Part shown: positions 51,615 through 60,325 of the stretch, in pieces | Position numbering within the stretch: the first letter of the stretch is position 1 | How the letters are laid out: the number at the start of each line of letters is the position of its first letter | DNA from: Planctomycetota bacterium | GTDB taxonomy: Bacteria > Planctomycetota > Phycisphaerae > UBA1845 > UTPLA1 | DNA length: 64,000 nucleotides | Direction of reading: 5' to 3' | Assembly (NCBI GenBank): GCA_015654675.1 | Contig: JAATGM010000059.1 | Span: forward strand, 124,001-188,000 | Made by a program: the position numbers and the translations under genes | Notes under the pieces: generated by a model | The model's database searches: none | Told to the model about the DNA's origin: nothing | The model's input: the letters and a program-made list of their open reading frames with translations, nothing else

Positions 51615-53822
51615 TCAGCCGGCTCTCCCCGCCGGCCCCGCTCCCCCGGGCACGCTTTCTTCAACCATCATCTGCACGAACGCGTCCAGCGCCATATCGC
51701 CCGAACGTCGCCCGTCACGATCATTCACGTTCACCGTCTTCGATGCGGCTTCTTTCTCGCCGACGACCACGATGTATGGAACTTTCTGCTCCCGCGCCCG
51801 ATGCTTCTTCGGACCGATCTTCTCGGCCGAATCATCCAGCTCCACCCGCACGCCTTTCTTCCGCAGCGCCCCGGCCACCTGCCCCGCGTACTCCGCGCTG
51901 GCGTCGCTGATCGAAGCCACTACCACCTGCACCGGCGCCAGCCACGCCGGAAACGCACCCTCAAAGTGCTCAATCAGGATGCCGATGAACCGCTCCATGC
52001 TCCCCAGTGGAGCTCGATGGATCACCACCGGGCGGTGCGGGCGGTTGTCTTTCCCAACGTATTCCAGCTTGAACCGCTCTGCCTGATTGTAATCGACTTG
52101 CACCGTCCCAAGTTGCCATTCCCGCCCAATGCAATCCTTGACCACAAAATCGATCTTCGGCCCGTAAAACGCCGCTTCGCCTTTCTCTTCCGTGGCCGCC
52201 AGTCCGGCCTGCGTTGCGGCCTTCCGCACCGCATCCTCCGACAGCGCCCACCCTTCCGGATTCTTGATGAACTTGGGATCCTCCGGATCGTGCAGCCCGA
52301 TTCGAACGCGGTAATCCTTCAGCCCGAGCATATCGAGCACGTACCGCGTCAGACTCAAACACCCCGCCAGCTCCGCCTGAAGCTGCTCCGGCGTGCAATA
52401 CAAATGCGCATCGTCCTGCGTAAAACCGCGCACGCGCGTCAATCCCGAAAGCTCTCCCGACTGCTCGTACCGATAGACCGTCCCGAACTCCGCCAGTCGC
52501 ACCGGCAGGTCGCGATAGCTCCGCGGCTCGCTCGCATAGATTCGCGCATGATGCGGACAGTTCATCGGCTTGAGCAGGAATCCGTCATCCACCTTGAGAT
52601 GCTCGCGAATCACCTGCAGGTTGTGCTGCTGATGTCCCGGCGCAACCAGAAACCGCTTCGACTCCGGCTGCGACTCGTCGTCCAGCAGTTCCTTCCACAG
52701 ACGCGGATTGGCGACCTTCAGCTCGTCGAGATATTTCTGTTCCGCAGGCGACATCGGCTTGTCATCGCCGCGCTCATGCACCGCCACCCACAGCTCATTC
52801 AAAATGCGCGCCGTATCCGTCTCATACAAAGGCGGAAACTGCGATTCGCGGTAATACGGAAAGTGCCCGCTCGTGCGATAGAGCTCGAGCCGCCCGATAT
52901 GCGGCGTAAACACCGTCTGATATCCCTGCTCGCGCAACTTGTCGCGCAGGTGCGTCTCCAGAATCAACCGCAGCATCGCCCCCTTGGGCTTCCACAGCAC
53001 GACACCGCTCCCCACCAGCGGATCAATCGTGAATAGCCCCAATTCCTGACCTATTTTGCGATGATCGCGCGACTTGGCCTGCTCCAGCTGCGCCAGGTAA
53101 GCATCCAGCTCCTTCTTCGCCGGAAACGCCGTCCCATACACGCGCTGAAGCTGCTGCTTCGTCGCATCGCCATGCCAGAACGCGCCCGCCACGCTCAGCA
53201 ATTTGAACGCGCCGATCCGCCCTGTGCTGGGAACATGCGTCCCCATGCAAAGGTCTTCCCAAAATCGCCCCGGCTCCGCACCGGTGACGTAGAAACTCAG
53301 CACGTCCCCTTCGGCCCGCTCGGCGTTATCGACTTTGTACGGATTCCCCTCGGCCTGCAGCTTCTTCATCGCCGCGTCGCGCGACATCTCATACCGCTTG
53401 AACGGCCGATCTTCCTTCACGATCCGCGCCATCTCCGCCTCGATCGCGACAAAGTCCTCGGGCGTCAGTCGTTTGGCCAGATCGATGTCGTAGAAATATC
53501 CGTTTTCAACCGGCGGACCATAGACCAGCTTCGTCTCGGGGAAGAGCTTGCAGATCGCCTCGGCCATCACATGCGCCGTGCTATGTCGAATAATCCGCAG
53601 CGCGTCCGGGTTCTCGGCCTTCGCCGTCACAATCTCGAGCTTGCAGTTCCCCGGCAGAGGCGTCGCCAGATCCACAAATCGCGCCGCCTGACCGGCCGGC
53701 GTAATCCGTCCACCAATCGCCGCGCGTGCCAGACCGGGGCCGATCTTCGCAGCCACGTCGCCGGCCGATGCGCCGTCCGGCATATCCAAGGTTTTTCCGT
53801 CAGGGAGCGTGATCGTCAGCAT
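51615..53822 (-). CDS. thrS: Threonyl-tRNA synthetase
   Basis: Charges tRNA-Thr. 735 residues, slightly longer than most (about 640-690) because of a central extension. The TGS domain covers 1-62 (MLTITLPDGKTLDMPDGASA), the editing domain includes RHSTAHVMAEAI, and the class II core has PMNCPHH and LTRVRGFTQDDAH (motif 2). The C-terminal anticodon domain contains PVQVVVASISDASAEYAGQV. First gene of the thrS-infC-rpmI-rplT operon; infC starts 47 bp further on. ATG 53822. Confidence 0.97.
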   Translation of the reverse strand: MLTITLPDGKTLDMPDGASAGDVAAKIGPGLARAAIGGRITPAGQAARFVDLATPLPGNCKLEIVTAKAENPDALRIIRHSTAHVMAEAICKLFPETKLVYGPPVENGYFYDIDLAKRLTPEDFVAIEAEMARIVKEDRPFKRYEMSRDAAMKKLQAEGNPYKVDNAERAEGDVLSFYVTGAEPGRFWEDLCMGTHVPSTGRIGAFKLLSVAGAFWHGDATKQQLQRVYGTAFPAKKELDAYLAQLEQAKSRDHRKIGQELGLFTIDPLVGSGVVLWKPKGAMLRLILETHLRDKLREQGYQTVFTPHIGRLELYRTSGHFPYYRESQFPPLYETDTARILNELWVAVHERGDDKPMSPAEQKYLDELKVANPRLWKELLDDESQPESKRFLVAPGHQQHNLQVIREHLKVDDGFLLKPMNCPHHARIYASEPRSYRDLPVRLAEFGTVYRYEQSGELSGLTRVRGFTQDDAHLYCTPEQLQAELAGCLSLTRYVLDMLGLKDYRVRIGLHDPEDPKFIKNPEGWALSEDAVRKAATQAGLAATEEKGEAAFYGPKIDFVVKDCIGREWQLGTVQVDYNQAERFKLEYVGKDNRPHRPVVIHRAPLGSMERFIGILIEHFEGAFPAWLAPVQVVVASISDASAEYAGQVAGALRKKGVRVELDDSAEKIGPKKHRAREQKVPYIVVVGEKEAASKTVNVNDRDGRRSGDMALDAFVQMMVEESVPGGAGPAGRAG

Positions 53823-53905
53823 TCAGTGCGGCTCAGCGTTTCCATACTTTCATGACAAAACAAAAACGGCGAACGATTCCATCGCATGCGACAGGAGCCA
53901 CGCCG

Positions 53906-53922
53906 CGTCGGATTATCCGACG
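53906..53922. promoter_or_regulatory. Perfect 8-bp dyad upstream of thrS
   Basis: CGTCGGAT-T-ATCCGACG, a perfect inverted repeat with a 1-nt centre, lies 84-100 bp before the thrS start. Length and symmetry fit an operator for a dimeric regulator. The protein that would bind is unknown. Confidence 0.5.
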
Positions 53923-54053
53923 AAACGGGCATCACAAAGCTGTCTGCGGTGTCATCATACGCCGTTTATTGGCTTTCGCTGCAATCACTTACATTCTTAA
54001 CATACATTGCGTCCGCCCCCCAGTCAAGCACGTCCACGCAGATGCAACCTAAC

Positions 54054-54087
54054 CTACCATCCCTCATATGTATCTATAGGGATGTAG
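54054..54087 (+). repeat. Bulged hairpin in the leader of the 54-residue lipoprotein
   Basis: CATCCCT (54058-54064) pairs with AGGGATG (54078-54084) around a 13-nt loop, extended by CCTA/TAGG with one bulged C. It lies about 40 nt before the lipoprotein start, within the expected 5' UTR, and could be a stability or regulatory hairpin. Confidence 0.45.
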
Positions 54088-54122
54088 GGGTTCCAAAGCT
54101 CGAACCAAGTAAGGGAGACACC

Positions 54123-54287
54123 GTGAAAACTCGTTTCGTTTCTCGTCTGGCAAAGGGCACTTTGATTTCCGCCCTCGTGCTTCCGTTCGTCACTGGCTGT
54201 GACACCGGCGGCGTCGATGTGGCCGCCATCGTTGGCGTCTCGATCGACGCGGCCCTGTCGATCCTTTCCATCGTCGGAGTCCTCTAA
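54123..54287 (+). CDS. 54-residue lipoprotein
   Basis: A small lipoprotein with type II signal (ALVLPFVTGC) and a short hydrophobic mature part ending IDAALSILSIVGVL. The start is GTG 54123 with AAGGGAG about 7 nt upstream; the frame is open further up but with no coding signature. Its stop overlaps the convergent YbaK gene by 4 bp. The mature peptide is only ~30 residues, so it could be an envelope stabiliser or signalling peptide; function unknown. Confidence 0.78.
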   Translation: MKTRFVSRLAKGTLISALVLPFVTGCDTGGVDVAAIVGVSIDAALSILSIVGVL

Positions 54288-54769
54288 ACGCCCGCCTGAC
54301 TGTCGGCGGCGAACTTGAGGATTCGCGGTGCCGCCACACGCCGATAGTCCGCCACCGACATCACAATCGAATCGGTCAGACTGCCCGCGTTGAACGCGAT
54401 CTTGTCGTTCGCCACGATCGATTCGTCCACCAACAGCTCAAACGGCAGGATCGGTCGCCCAAACGGCGGCACCGACCCGGGCACAAGTCCGGTCAGCTCC
54501 CGCAGTTCGTCCGCCGTCGCGAATCGCGTGCTCTTCACGCCAAGCTGTTTCTTGACGGCCCCGGAGTCGAGCTTGAGCGCGGCGCTCAGCACAAACAACC
54601 GAAACTCTCCGTCCGTCTTGATCAAAAGCGCCTTGCCACCGATTCGCACGTCTTCACCCCGCGCCTTCGCGGACTCCTCCGACGTCAGCGTCGGCCCGTG
54701 CTGCACCGTTCGATACGGCACACCCTCGCGTGCCAGCCATTCGCAAATCGTTTCGAAAACCGTCACCAT
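54284..54769 (-). CDS. YbaK/ProX-type aminoacyl-tRNA deacylase
   Basis: A 161-residue editing-domain protein that hydrolyses mischarged tRNA-Pro (Cys or Ala). KALLIKTDGEFRLFVLSA carries the conserved catalytic Lys, and TGLVPGSVPPFGRP is the loop characteristic of YbaK and related deacylases. ATG 54769 has GGGAGG 5 nt upstream; TTG 54787 is less likely. Convergent with the 54-residue lipoprotein gene and divergent from the Cys-rich membrane peptide. Confidence 0.92.
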   Translation of the reverse strand: MVTVFETICEWLAREGVPYRTVQHGPTLTSEESAKARGEDVRIGGKALLIKTDGEFRLFVLSAALKLDSGAVKKQLGVKSTRFATADELRELTGLVPGSVPPFGRPILPFELLVDESIVANDKIAFNAGSLTDSIVMSVADYRRVAAPRILKFAADSQAGV

Positions 54770-54792
54770 CGCGCCTCCCGCGTCCAACGCGA

Positions 54793-54798
54793 TATAAT
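54793..54798 (+). promoter_or_regulatory. TATAAT hexamer just upstream of the Cys-rich membrane peptide
   Basis: A perfect -10 consensus lies 9 nt before ATG 54808, leaving almost no leader, and no good -35 is visible at 16-18 nt. If real, the mRNA would be near-leaderless. Chance occurrence is possible in this GC-rich sequence but less so than in AT-rich DNA. Confidence 0.4.
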
Positions 54799-54807
54799 CC
54801 TAGCGTC

Positions 54808-55029
54808 ATGTGGTGGCAGTATGCGATCATCGCCGTCGTCGTAGCGGGCTCTGCCGCAATTGTCGTCCGGGCCCTCATCCGAACGCTTCGCGCCAAATCC
54901 TGCTCCGATACCGGCTGCGGTTGTTCCGCCACACGCCACTCCGACCCCCTGGCCGATCGCCGGGGCCGCGAAATCCGAACCGTGCCGCTCAATATCACCC
55001 GGCCGCACGCGGTGCCGCCCAAATGTTGA
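54808..55029 (+). CDS. 73-residue Cys-rich membrane protein (FeoB-associated type)
   Basis: One membrane segment (YAIIAVVVAGSAAIVVRALI) followed by a Cys-rich motif CSDTGCGC and a charged tail. This is the layout of FeoB-associated Cys-rich membrane proteins, which are thought to assist iron handling, but no feoA or feoB gene is in the window. The gene overlaps the next one (SDR at 55023) by 7 bp. Membership in the family is by pattern; function uncertain. Confidence 0.75.
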   Translation: MWWQYAIIAVVVAGSAAIVVRALIRTLRAKSCSDTGCGCSATRHSDPLADRRGREIRTVPLNITRPHAVPPKC

Positions 55030-55718
55030 AAGGCAAGACTGTTATCGTAACCGGCGCGGGCCGCGGCATCGGCCGCGCCATCGCTCGCCGCCTCTCCGCT
55101 GCGGGAGCCAACGTCGCCATCGCCGCCCGCAGCGAACGCGAGCTGAACGAGACCCGCCGGCTGATCGCCCGCGAATGCCTCGCCGTCACAGCCGATCTAA
55201 CCCAGACCGAAGACGTCGATCGCCTCATCGACGAAGCCGTCGCCGCCTACGGCCGCCTTGATGGTCTCATCAATAACGCCGGAGTCGCGCCCTGCGGCCC
55301 GATTGAGTCGTTGGAGCCCGATCAATTCGACGACTTGGTCGCAATCAACATCCGCGCCGTCTATCTCTGCTGCCGGGCCGCCTGGTCCAAAATGGCCGAG
55401 TCCGGCGGAGGCGTGATCGTCAACATGTCCTCACTCGCCGCCGAAGACCCGTTCCCTGGCTTCGCTGCCTATGGTGGCACCAAGGCTTTCGTGAACCTGT
55501 TCAGCCAGGCCCTCCACGCCGAAGGGCACCCTCAAAACATCCGCGTCTACTGCGTCGCTCCCGGCGCGGTCGAAACCCAGATGCTCCGCGGCCCGTTCCC
55601 CGATTTTCCCGCTGACAAGGCCTTGGATGCCGACGAAGTCGCCACCCTCGTCGAATCGCTGTTCTCCCCCGCCGCCAAGCACATCGGCGGCCAACCCATC
55701 CGAATCCGCCGCCACTAA
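55023..55718 (+). CDS. Short-chain dehydrogenase/reductase (SDR)
   Basis: A 231-residue classical SDR. Cofactor motif TGAGRGIG, NNAG in DGLINNAGVAPCG, catalytic Ser in VNMSSLAAEDPF and YGGTK (Tyr, Lys). The start ATG 55023 gives the standard N-terminus (MLKGKTVIVTGA); the open frame upstream lies inside the Cys-rich peptide gene. The 7-bp overlap suggests translational coupling with that membrane peptide. Substrate unknown. Confidence 0.93.
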   Translation: MLKGKTVIVTGAGRGIGRAIARRLSAAGANVAIAARSERELNETRRLIARECLAVTADLTQTEDVDRLIDEAVAAYGRLDGLINNAGVAPCGPIESLEPDQFDDLVAINIRAVYLCCRAAWSKMAESGGGVIVNMSSLAAEDPFPGFAAYGGTKAFVNLFSQALHAEGHPQNIRVYCVAPGAVETQMLRGPFPDFPADKALDADEVATLVESLFSPAAKHIGGQPIRIRRH

Positions 55719-55772
55719 TCGCTTTGCCGATCCGCTTTAGCCCCGCGTAACCCAAGTCCGATAAGACTAGTA

Positions 55773-57101
55773 ATGACCGGTCTTTACCGGAATGCCGTCC
55801 TCTGCATCGCGCTCGCGGTCTCCGCCTGCGCCTTCGCGCGCGCCGATTCCGAACAGCCCCTCACACCCGAAGTCCCGCTCGCCGCGCCCGAACCGCAGTC
55901 CGTTCGCTTCGTCCGCGCCCCCGGCGTCAAGATCGACTTCGAACTCTGGGCCGGCCGCGGCTCGCTCACTTCAGTCGACTTGTGGATCACCGACGACCGC
56001 TCCGTCACCTGGAAGCACGCCGAGATCGGCACAATCACAAAACCACCCGTCATCTGGACCGCCCCGCGCGATGGCCTCTACGGCCTCTACCTAATCGTCT
56101 CCAATTCCGCCGGTGCATCTTCACCGCCACCAACCCCGGGCACCGCTCCGCAGCAGTGGGTCGCCGTCGACTCCAGGCCCCCGCGCATCACAAAAATTTC
56201 CGCCACCCGCGATCCAAACTTCGAACTCAACCGCCGCGTCGATATCCGCTGGACCACCGATGACGACCACCTGATCGATCGCCCCATCTCAATCTACTTT
56301 CGCCCGTCCGACGACGCCCTCTTCGCCCCGATCGCAAAGTCGCTCCCCAACAATGGCTCGTTCGCCTGGACCGTCCCCAACGAACTCGACGGCCGTATCG
56401 TCATCAAGATCGAAGCCACCGACCGCTGCGGCCAGACCGGCGAAGCCCTCATGTCTTCAATTGACATGCCCGCCTCAGCCAGATCATCCACGACCCTGGC
56501 GCAAGCCGCGCCCGCCAAATCCGAACATCGCGCCGCCGCCAACAGTTCCGCCCTTTCCGACTTCCTCGACCCTCCCGCCGCGGCCGTCATACCGCCCACA
56601 GCCCCCGACCCTGCCGCCGAACCCGCCGACGCCGAATCGAAGCGCAAACGCGGCGACTGGCACCGCGCCCGCGGAGAGTGGCAACTCGCCGAAGAGCGCT
56701 ACCGCGAAGCCATCCAGCTCGATCCCGCGTCTGTCCCCGCCCGCCGCGGCCTCGCGGCGGTCCTCTTCCGATCAAAAAAATACGACGACGCCGACGCCGC
56801 CTACGGCTGGCTCCTCAGCACCGACGCCGACGACATCGACTCCCTTCGCGGTCGGGCTATGGTGCAGGTCTCCCAGCGGCGTTACGCTTCTGCATCGCAG
56901 ACCATGCAGCGATTGCTACAACTTCGGCCCGAAGACGCCGAAATCTGGCTCGCCTCGGGCGATGTCGCCATGCTCATGGGCGACCGCGCCGTCGCCCGCA
57001 GGGCGTGGCTCAAAGTGCAGGCGATTTCCAATGTCCCGGACGAACTGGTCGAACGCGCCCATCGTCGACTCGTGATTTATCCGGCCGACTCGGCGCCGTA
57101 G
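55773..57101 (+). CDS. Exported TPR-repeat protein with beta-rich N-terminal half
   Basis: A 442-residue protein. Signal peptide (AVLCIALAVSACAFARA). Residues 45-240 are beta-rich and contain two Ig-like-looking segments. A Pro/Ala linker follows and residues about 288-435 are TPR repeats (KRKRGDWHRARGEWQLAEER, then YREAIQLDPASVPARRGLAA). Such proteins scaffold envelope complexes. Start ATG 55773. It precedes holA by 52 bp on the same strand. Confidence 0.85.
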   Translation: MTGLYRNAVLCIALAVSACAFARADSEQPLTPEVPLAAPEPQSVRFVRAPGVKIDFELWAGRGSLTSVDLWITDDRSVTWKHAEIGTITKPPVIWTAPRDGLYGLYLIVSNSAGASSPPPTPGTAPQQWVAVDSRPPRITKISATRDPNFELNRRVDIRWTTDDDHLIDRPISIYFRPSDDALFAPIAKSLPNNGSFAWTVPNELDGRIVIKIEATDRCGQTGEALMSSIDMPASARSSTTLAQAAPAKSEHRAAANSSALSDFLDPPAAAVIPPTAPDPAAEPADAESKRKRGDWHRARGEWQLAEERYREAIQLDPASVPARRGLAAVLFRSKKYDDADAAYGWLLSTDADDIDSLRGRAMVQVSQRRYASASQTMQRLLQLRPEDAEIWLASGDVAMLMGDRAVARRAWLKVQAISNVPDELVERAHRRLVIYPADSAP

Positions 57102-57153
57102 CGCCGGTCGCCCAGACGACTGACGTCGCTGCCGCAAAGCGAATGGTGGAACC

Positions 57154-58233
57154 ATGACCGCGGCCAAAACCAAGCCCAGGCCCAGTGGCCCGAAACCGAT
57201 CTACGCCATCCACGGCGAAGACGCCTTCCTCAAACTCGAAGCCCTGCGCTCCGTGCTGAAAGAAATCCTCGGCGATGACGCCGATCCAATGTCCATAGTC
57301 GAGCTAGAAGGTGCATCCGCCGCCCTCGCCGACGTCCTCGACGAACTCCGCACCCCCTCCTTGCTCACTCCCATGCGCGTGGTCATCCTTCGCGACGCCG
57401 ATCCATTCATCTCAGGCCGCGGCGGCCCATCCGACGACGAACCCACCGACGATTCCGACGAAACCGAGCCCGGCTCAACCGGCGTCAACCGCGCCGGCCT
57501 AGAAAAATATCTCGCCGCCCCCAGCGAAACCGGAACGCTGATCCTCTTACTGAAGTCCTTCCCCTCCAACCTCCGCCTCTACAAGCTCGTCGCCAGCGCC
57601 GGCGAAGCCATCAAATGCGAAGCCCCCAAGTCCGCTGCCCTCTCCGGCTGGGCCGCCACCCGCGCCAAGTCCGCCTTTGGGTGCGACTTCGGCCCCGGTG
57701 CCGCCGATCGCCTCGCCGATCTCGTCGGCGCCGACTGCGGCCGACTCGATTCCGAAATCTCAAAGCTCGCCACCTACGTCGCGCCAAAAACGAAAATCAC
57801 CGTCGAGGACGTCGAAGAACTCGTCGGCTCCCATCGCGAAGAAAAGGTCTTCGCCATCGGCGACGCCATCGCCCGACAGGATGCCTCCGACGCCCTCAAA
57901 CTCTGGCACCAGGTGCTGGAGACCGACCGCGCCGCCCCCTTCCGCGCCCTCGGCGGCCTCGCCTGGGGCTTCCGCCGCTTCGTCAACGCCCGCCGCATGC
58001 TCGATGGCGGCGCGCCCGCCATGGCCGCCGCCCGCGCCGCCGGTTACTTCGGCGACCCCAATCTCTTCCGCCGCCAGGTCGGCCGCTTCTCCGTCCGCCA
58101 ATGGGAAGATTACCTCCGTCGTCTCCTCTCGATAGACGTCGGAACGAAAACTGGCCAGACGACCACGGAGTTGGCCGTCGAAAAACTGATCGTACAAATG
58201 TGTGCCGCCCCCGCGGCGAAGGATCGCCCGTGA
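57154..58233 (+). CDS. holA: DNA polymerase III delta subunit
   Basis: A 359-residue clamp-loader subunit that opens the beta sliding clamp. N-terminal GPKPIYAIHGEDAFLKLEAL and the TPSLLTPMRVVILRDAD block are the conserved opening; the middle has an acidic insertion at about residues 85-108. The C-terminal collar domain includes FRALGGLAWGFRRFVNARRM. GGTGG precedes ATG 57154. The stop overlaps the next start (GTGA at 58230), so it is coupled to the lipoprotein gene. Confidence 0.94.
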   Translation: MTAAKTKPRPSGPKPIYAIHGEDAFLKLEALRSVLKEILGDDADPMSIVELEGASAALADVLDELRTPSLLTPMRVVILRDADPFISGRGGPSDDEPTDDSDETEPGSTGVNRAGLEKYLAAPSETGTLILLLKSFPSNLRLYKLVASAGEAIKCEAPKSAALSGWAATRAKSAFGCDFGPGAADRLADLVGADCGRLDSEISKLATYVAPKTKITVEDVEELVGSHREEKVFAIGDAIARQDASDALKLWHQVLETDRAAPFRALGGLAWGFRRFVNARRMLDGGAPAMAAARAAGYFGDPNLFRRQVGRFSVRQWEDYLRRLLSIDVGTKTGQTTTELAVEKLIVQMCAAPAAKDRP

Positions 58234-59666
58234 GCAACAAACCGCTACGCCTCGTCCAGCTCGTGTCCCTGGCGCTGCTGCCCGCCACCGCCTGCAGCAG
58301 CATGAACAACTTCACCTGGTTCGGCCTGAAGAAGCCGACCGCGGCAAACTCCACGGCCGGCCCCAACCAATCCGCCGCAAACGCCGCGCCAAACGACCCG
58401 GTCAATGATCGCGTCAACGACTACGTCAAAGGTTTCGAGCCCGACGATTTCAACTCCAAAATCGCTCGGCAAGCCGCCCCCAGCCGCGCCAAGCCCGCCC
58501 GCATCGTCCGCATGGAGCAGACCCCGCAAGAGCCAACGCCGCCGGATGGCCCAGTCAACGATCCCCTCCCATCCGCTCCGCCAGCGGGCTCGCCCGACGA
58601 GCGCGTCGAAATCGCCGTCACAGACGCCGGCGCTTCTTCAAACGCATCAGCTCCCCCCGCCGCGCAACCAATCCCGCAATCCAACGCTCCTCAGACAGCG
58701 AATTCGACCGCTAACAAATCCGCAAAGTCGCCGGCCCCCACCACCACTCCGCCCGAAATCCACGCCTCAGCCGTCGGCGATACCGAAACTCCCTCGCACA
58801 CGCCCGCCACTCCCATGGCGCCGCGCCTGAAAGTCGTCTCCATCGCCGAAGCCGCCGGCCAGCCGACCTCGCCCAGCGCCCCCGCACCCAACACCGCCCC
58901 AATCGCCAACCAGTCCGCCTCGGCCCGGCCCGATCCCGGCATTGACGCAATGATTCACGAACTCGAAGCCAAGGTTACCACCAGCCCCAACGACGTCGAC
59001 CAGCAGGTCCGCCTCCGCATGCTCTACGCCGCCATCGGCCACGACGACAAAGCCGTCGCCCCCACCCCCGGCATGAACGCCGACGTGCAGGAACTCGTCA
59101 GCGGCCTCATGAAAACTCTCCTCGAAGCCCGCTCCTCCGGCGGCCGCGACCCCGCCAGCTCCGCCACCAAGCAACTCGCCGCCATGGAAGAGCTGCGAAA
59201 CTCCCTCAAGTCCCGCGCCGATCTCACCATCCCCGTCCTCGCCATCTGCAACCGCATCGAAGACTTTGGCCGCTATCAGGCCATCGACCCACCCGACTTC
59301 CCCGGCGGAGTCTCAAGCAAAGCCCTCCTCTACGTCGAGCTGGCCAACTTCAAGAGCGACAAAATGCCCGCCGGAGACTTCCGCACGCTCCTCTCCATGC
59401 GCACCAGTCTCCTCACCACCGACGGCGCCGAAGTCTGGTCCGAAGTGGACGACAACATCCAGGATCTCGCCCCCCGCGCTCGCACCGAGTTCTATCTCAT
59501 GAAGCCGCTCTTCCTCCCCGCCACCCTCGTCCCCGGCGAATACGTCGTGAAGACCGAAATGGAAGACAAACTCGGGGCAAAAACCAACTCGAAGACAACC
59601 CGCCTGCGAATCCTCGCCGCGGGCGACAAACACGCTCCCCTGGGCCAGTCCGTCCGCCGACCCTGA
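58230..59666 (+). CDS. Hypothetical lipoprotein coupled to holA
   Basis: A 478-residue protein. N-terminal signal with an approximate lipobox (LVSLALLPATAC). Residues about 30-250 are low complexity, rich in Pro, Ala, Asn and Ser. The C-terminal ~230 residues are folded with no recognised family (KQLAAMEELRNSLKSRADLT, LAPRARTEFYLMKPLFLPAT). GTG 58230 interlocks with the holA stop, which suggests coupling even though the two functions look unrelated. Confidence 0.8.
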   Translation: MSNKPLRLVQLVSLALLPATACSSMNNFTWFGLKKPTAANSTAGPNQSAANAAPNDPVNDRVNDYVKGFEPDDFNSKIARQAAPSRAKPARIVRMEQTPQEPTPPDGPVNDPLPSAPPAGSPDERVEIAVTDAGASSNASAPPAAQPIPQSNAPQTANSTANKSAKSPAPTTTPPEIHASAVGDTETPSHTPATPMAPRLKVVSIAEAAGQPTSPSAPAPNTAPIANQSASARPDPGIDAMIHELEAKVTTSPNDVDQQVRLRMLYAAIGHDDKAVAPTPGMNADVQELVSGLMKTLLEARSSGGRDPASSATKQLAAMEELRNSLKSRADLTIPVLAICNRIEDFGRYQAIDPPDFPGGVSSKALLYVELANFKSDKMPAGDFRTLLSMRTSLLTTDGAEVWSEVDDNIQDLAPRARTEFYLMKPLFLPATLVPGEYVVKTEMEDKLGAKTNSKTTRLRILAAGDKHAPLGQSVRRP

Positions 59667-59695
59667 CGCTCGCACGCGTCACTGGAACCGCTGCC

Positions 59696-60295
59696 ATGTC
59701 AAACCGTGTCGGTTCCACCTCCTGGCCGCGTCGAAACTGGGTCTACTTCAAACAACTCGCCCCGCACGTCTCTCGCATGTCCGGAGAGCCGTCCATCCTG
59801 CTCGTCGGCCCCGGCGCCGCCACCCGCTGCGTCAGCGGCTATCTCGCCGACGCCTCCAATCCGCCCACCACCCGCCTCGCCCGCTGGCGCGGCGACTTCG
59901 CCCGCTACGCCGACCAGGCCCTCCGCCGCATTCCCGGCATCGCCCTCGTCTCGTTCGAGCCGCTCGAACTCCAGGAAGCCGTCGACTGCCCCCATCGCCT
60001 CATTGTCGTTGACGAATCCGATCGAGTCCTCGCCGCCGTCAAACGCGACCTCCCCTCCGCCGGCTGCCATCGCATCGACATCGCAAGGTCCTACATCCCC
60101 TTCAACGCCGACGTCGTCATCGCCTTCAACGTCATCTCGCGAACCACCGACGGCGAAGCCGCCACCCAGCACATCGCCAACGCCGTCTCCCTCAACGGCC
60201 TCCTCATGCTCGACGACCGCTCCGCCAACCAATGGCTGAAAAAAACCGGCATCCGCTTCGAACGCGTCGAAGAAAAGCTCTATCGCCGGAAATGA
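59696..60295 (+). CDS. Hypothetical protein with a methyltransferase-like N-terminus
   Basis: A 199-residue cytoplasmic protein. ILLVGPGAATRCVSGYL resembles the glycine-rich SAM loop of class I methyltransferases, VVIAFNVISRT resembles a later beta-strand motif, and LNGLLMLDDRS is at the position where those folds end. The first ~35 residues are extra. The methyltransferase assignment is weak. ATG 59696, 29 bp after the preceding gene. Confidence 0.78.
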   Translation: MSNRVGSTSWPRRNWVYFKQLAPHVSRMSGEPSILLVGPGAATRCVSGYLADASNPPTTRLARWRGDFARYADQALRRIPGIALVSFEPLELQEAVDCPHRLIVVDESDRVLAAVKRDLPSAGCHRIDIARSYIPFNADVVIAFNVISRTTDGEAATQHIANAVSLNGLLMLDDRSANQWLKKTGIRFERVEEKLYRRK

Positions 60296-60325
60296 GCGCG
60301 GCCCATCGCCGGCTTCTCCGCGCCG

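Larger units (their letters stand above)
53823..54122. other. 300-bp divergent region between thrS and the 54-residue lipoprotein
   Basis: It contains the perfect dyad at 53906-53922 (listed), the bulged hairpin at 54054-54087 (listed) and the ribosome-binding site of the plus-strand gene. No T-box, tRNA or long open frame was recognised. Promoter hexamers are not obvious on either strand. Confidence 0.5.

Noticed and set aside
51801-53036. 411-codon plus-strand frame opposite thrS
   Set aside because: Antisense artefact of a conserved synthetase gene.
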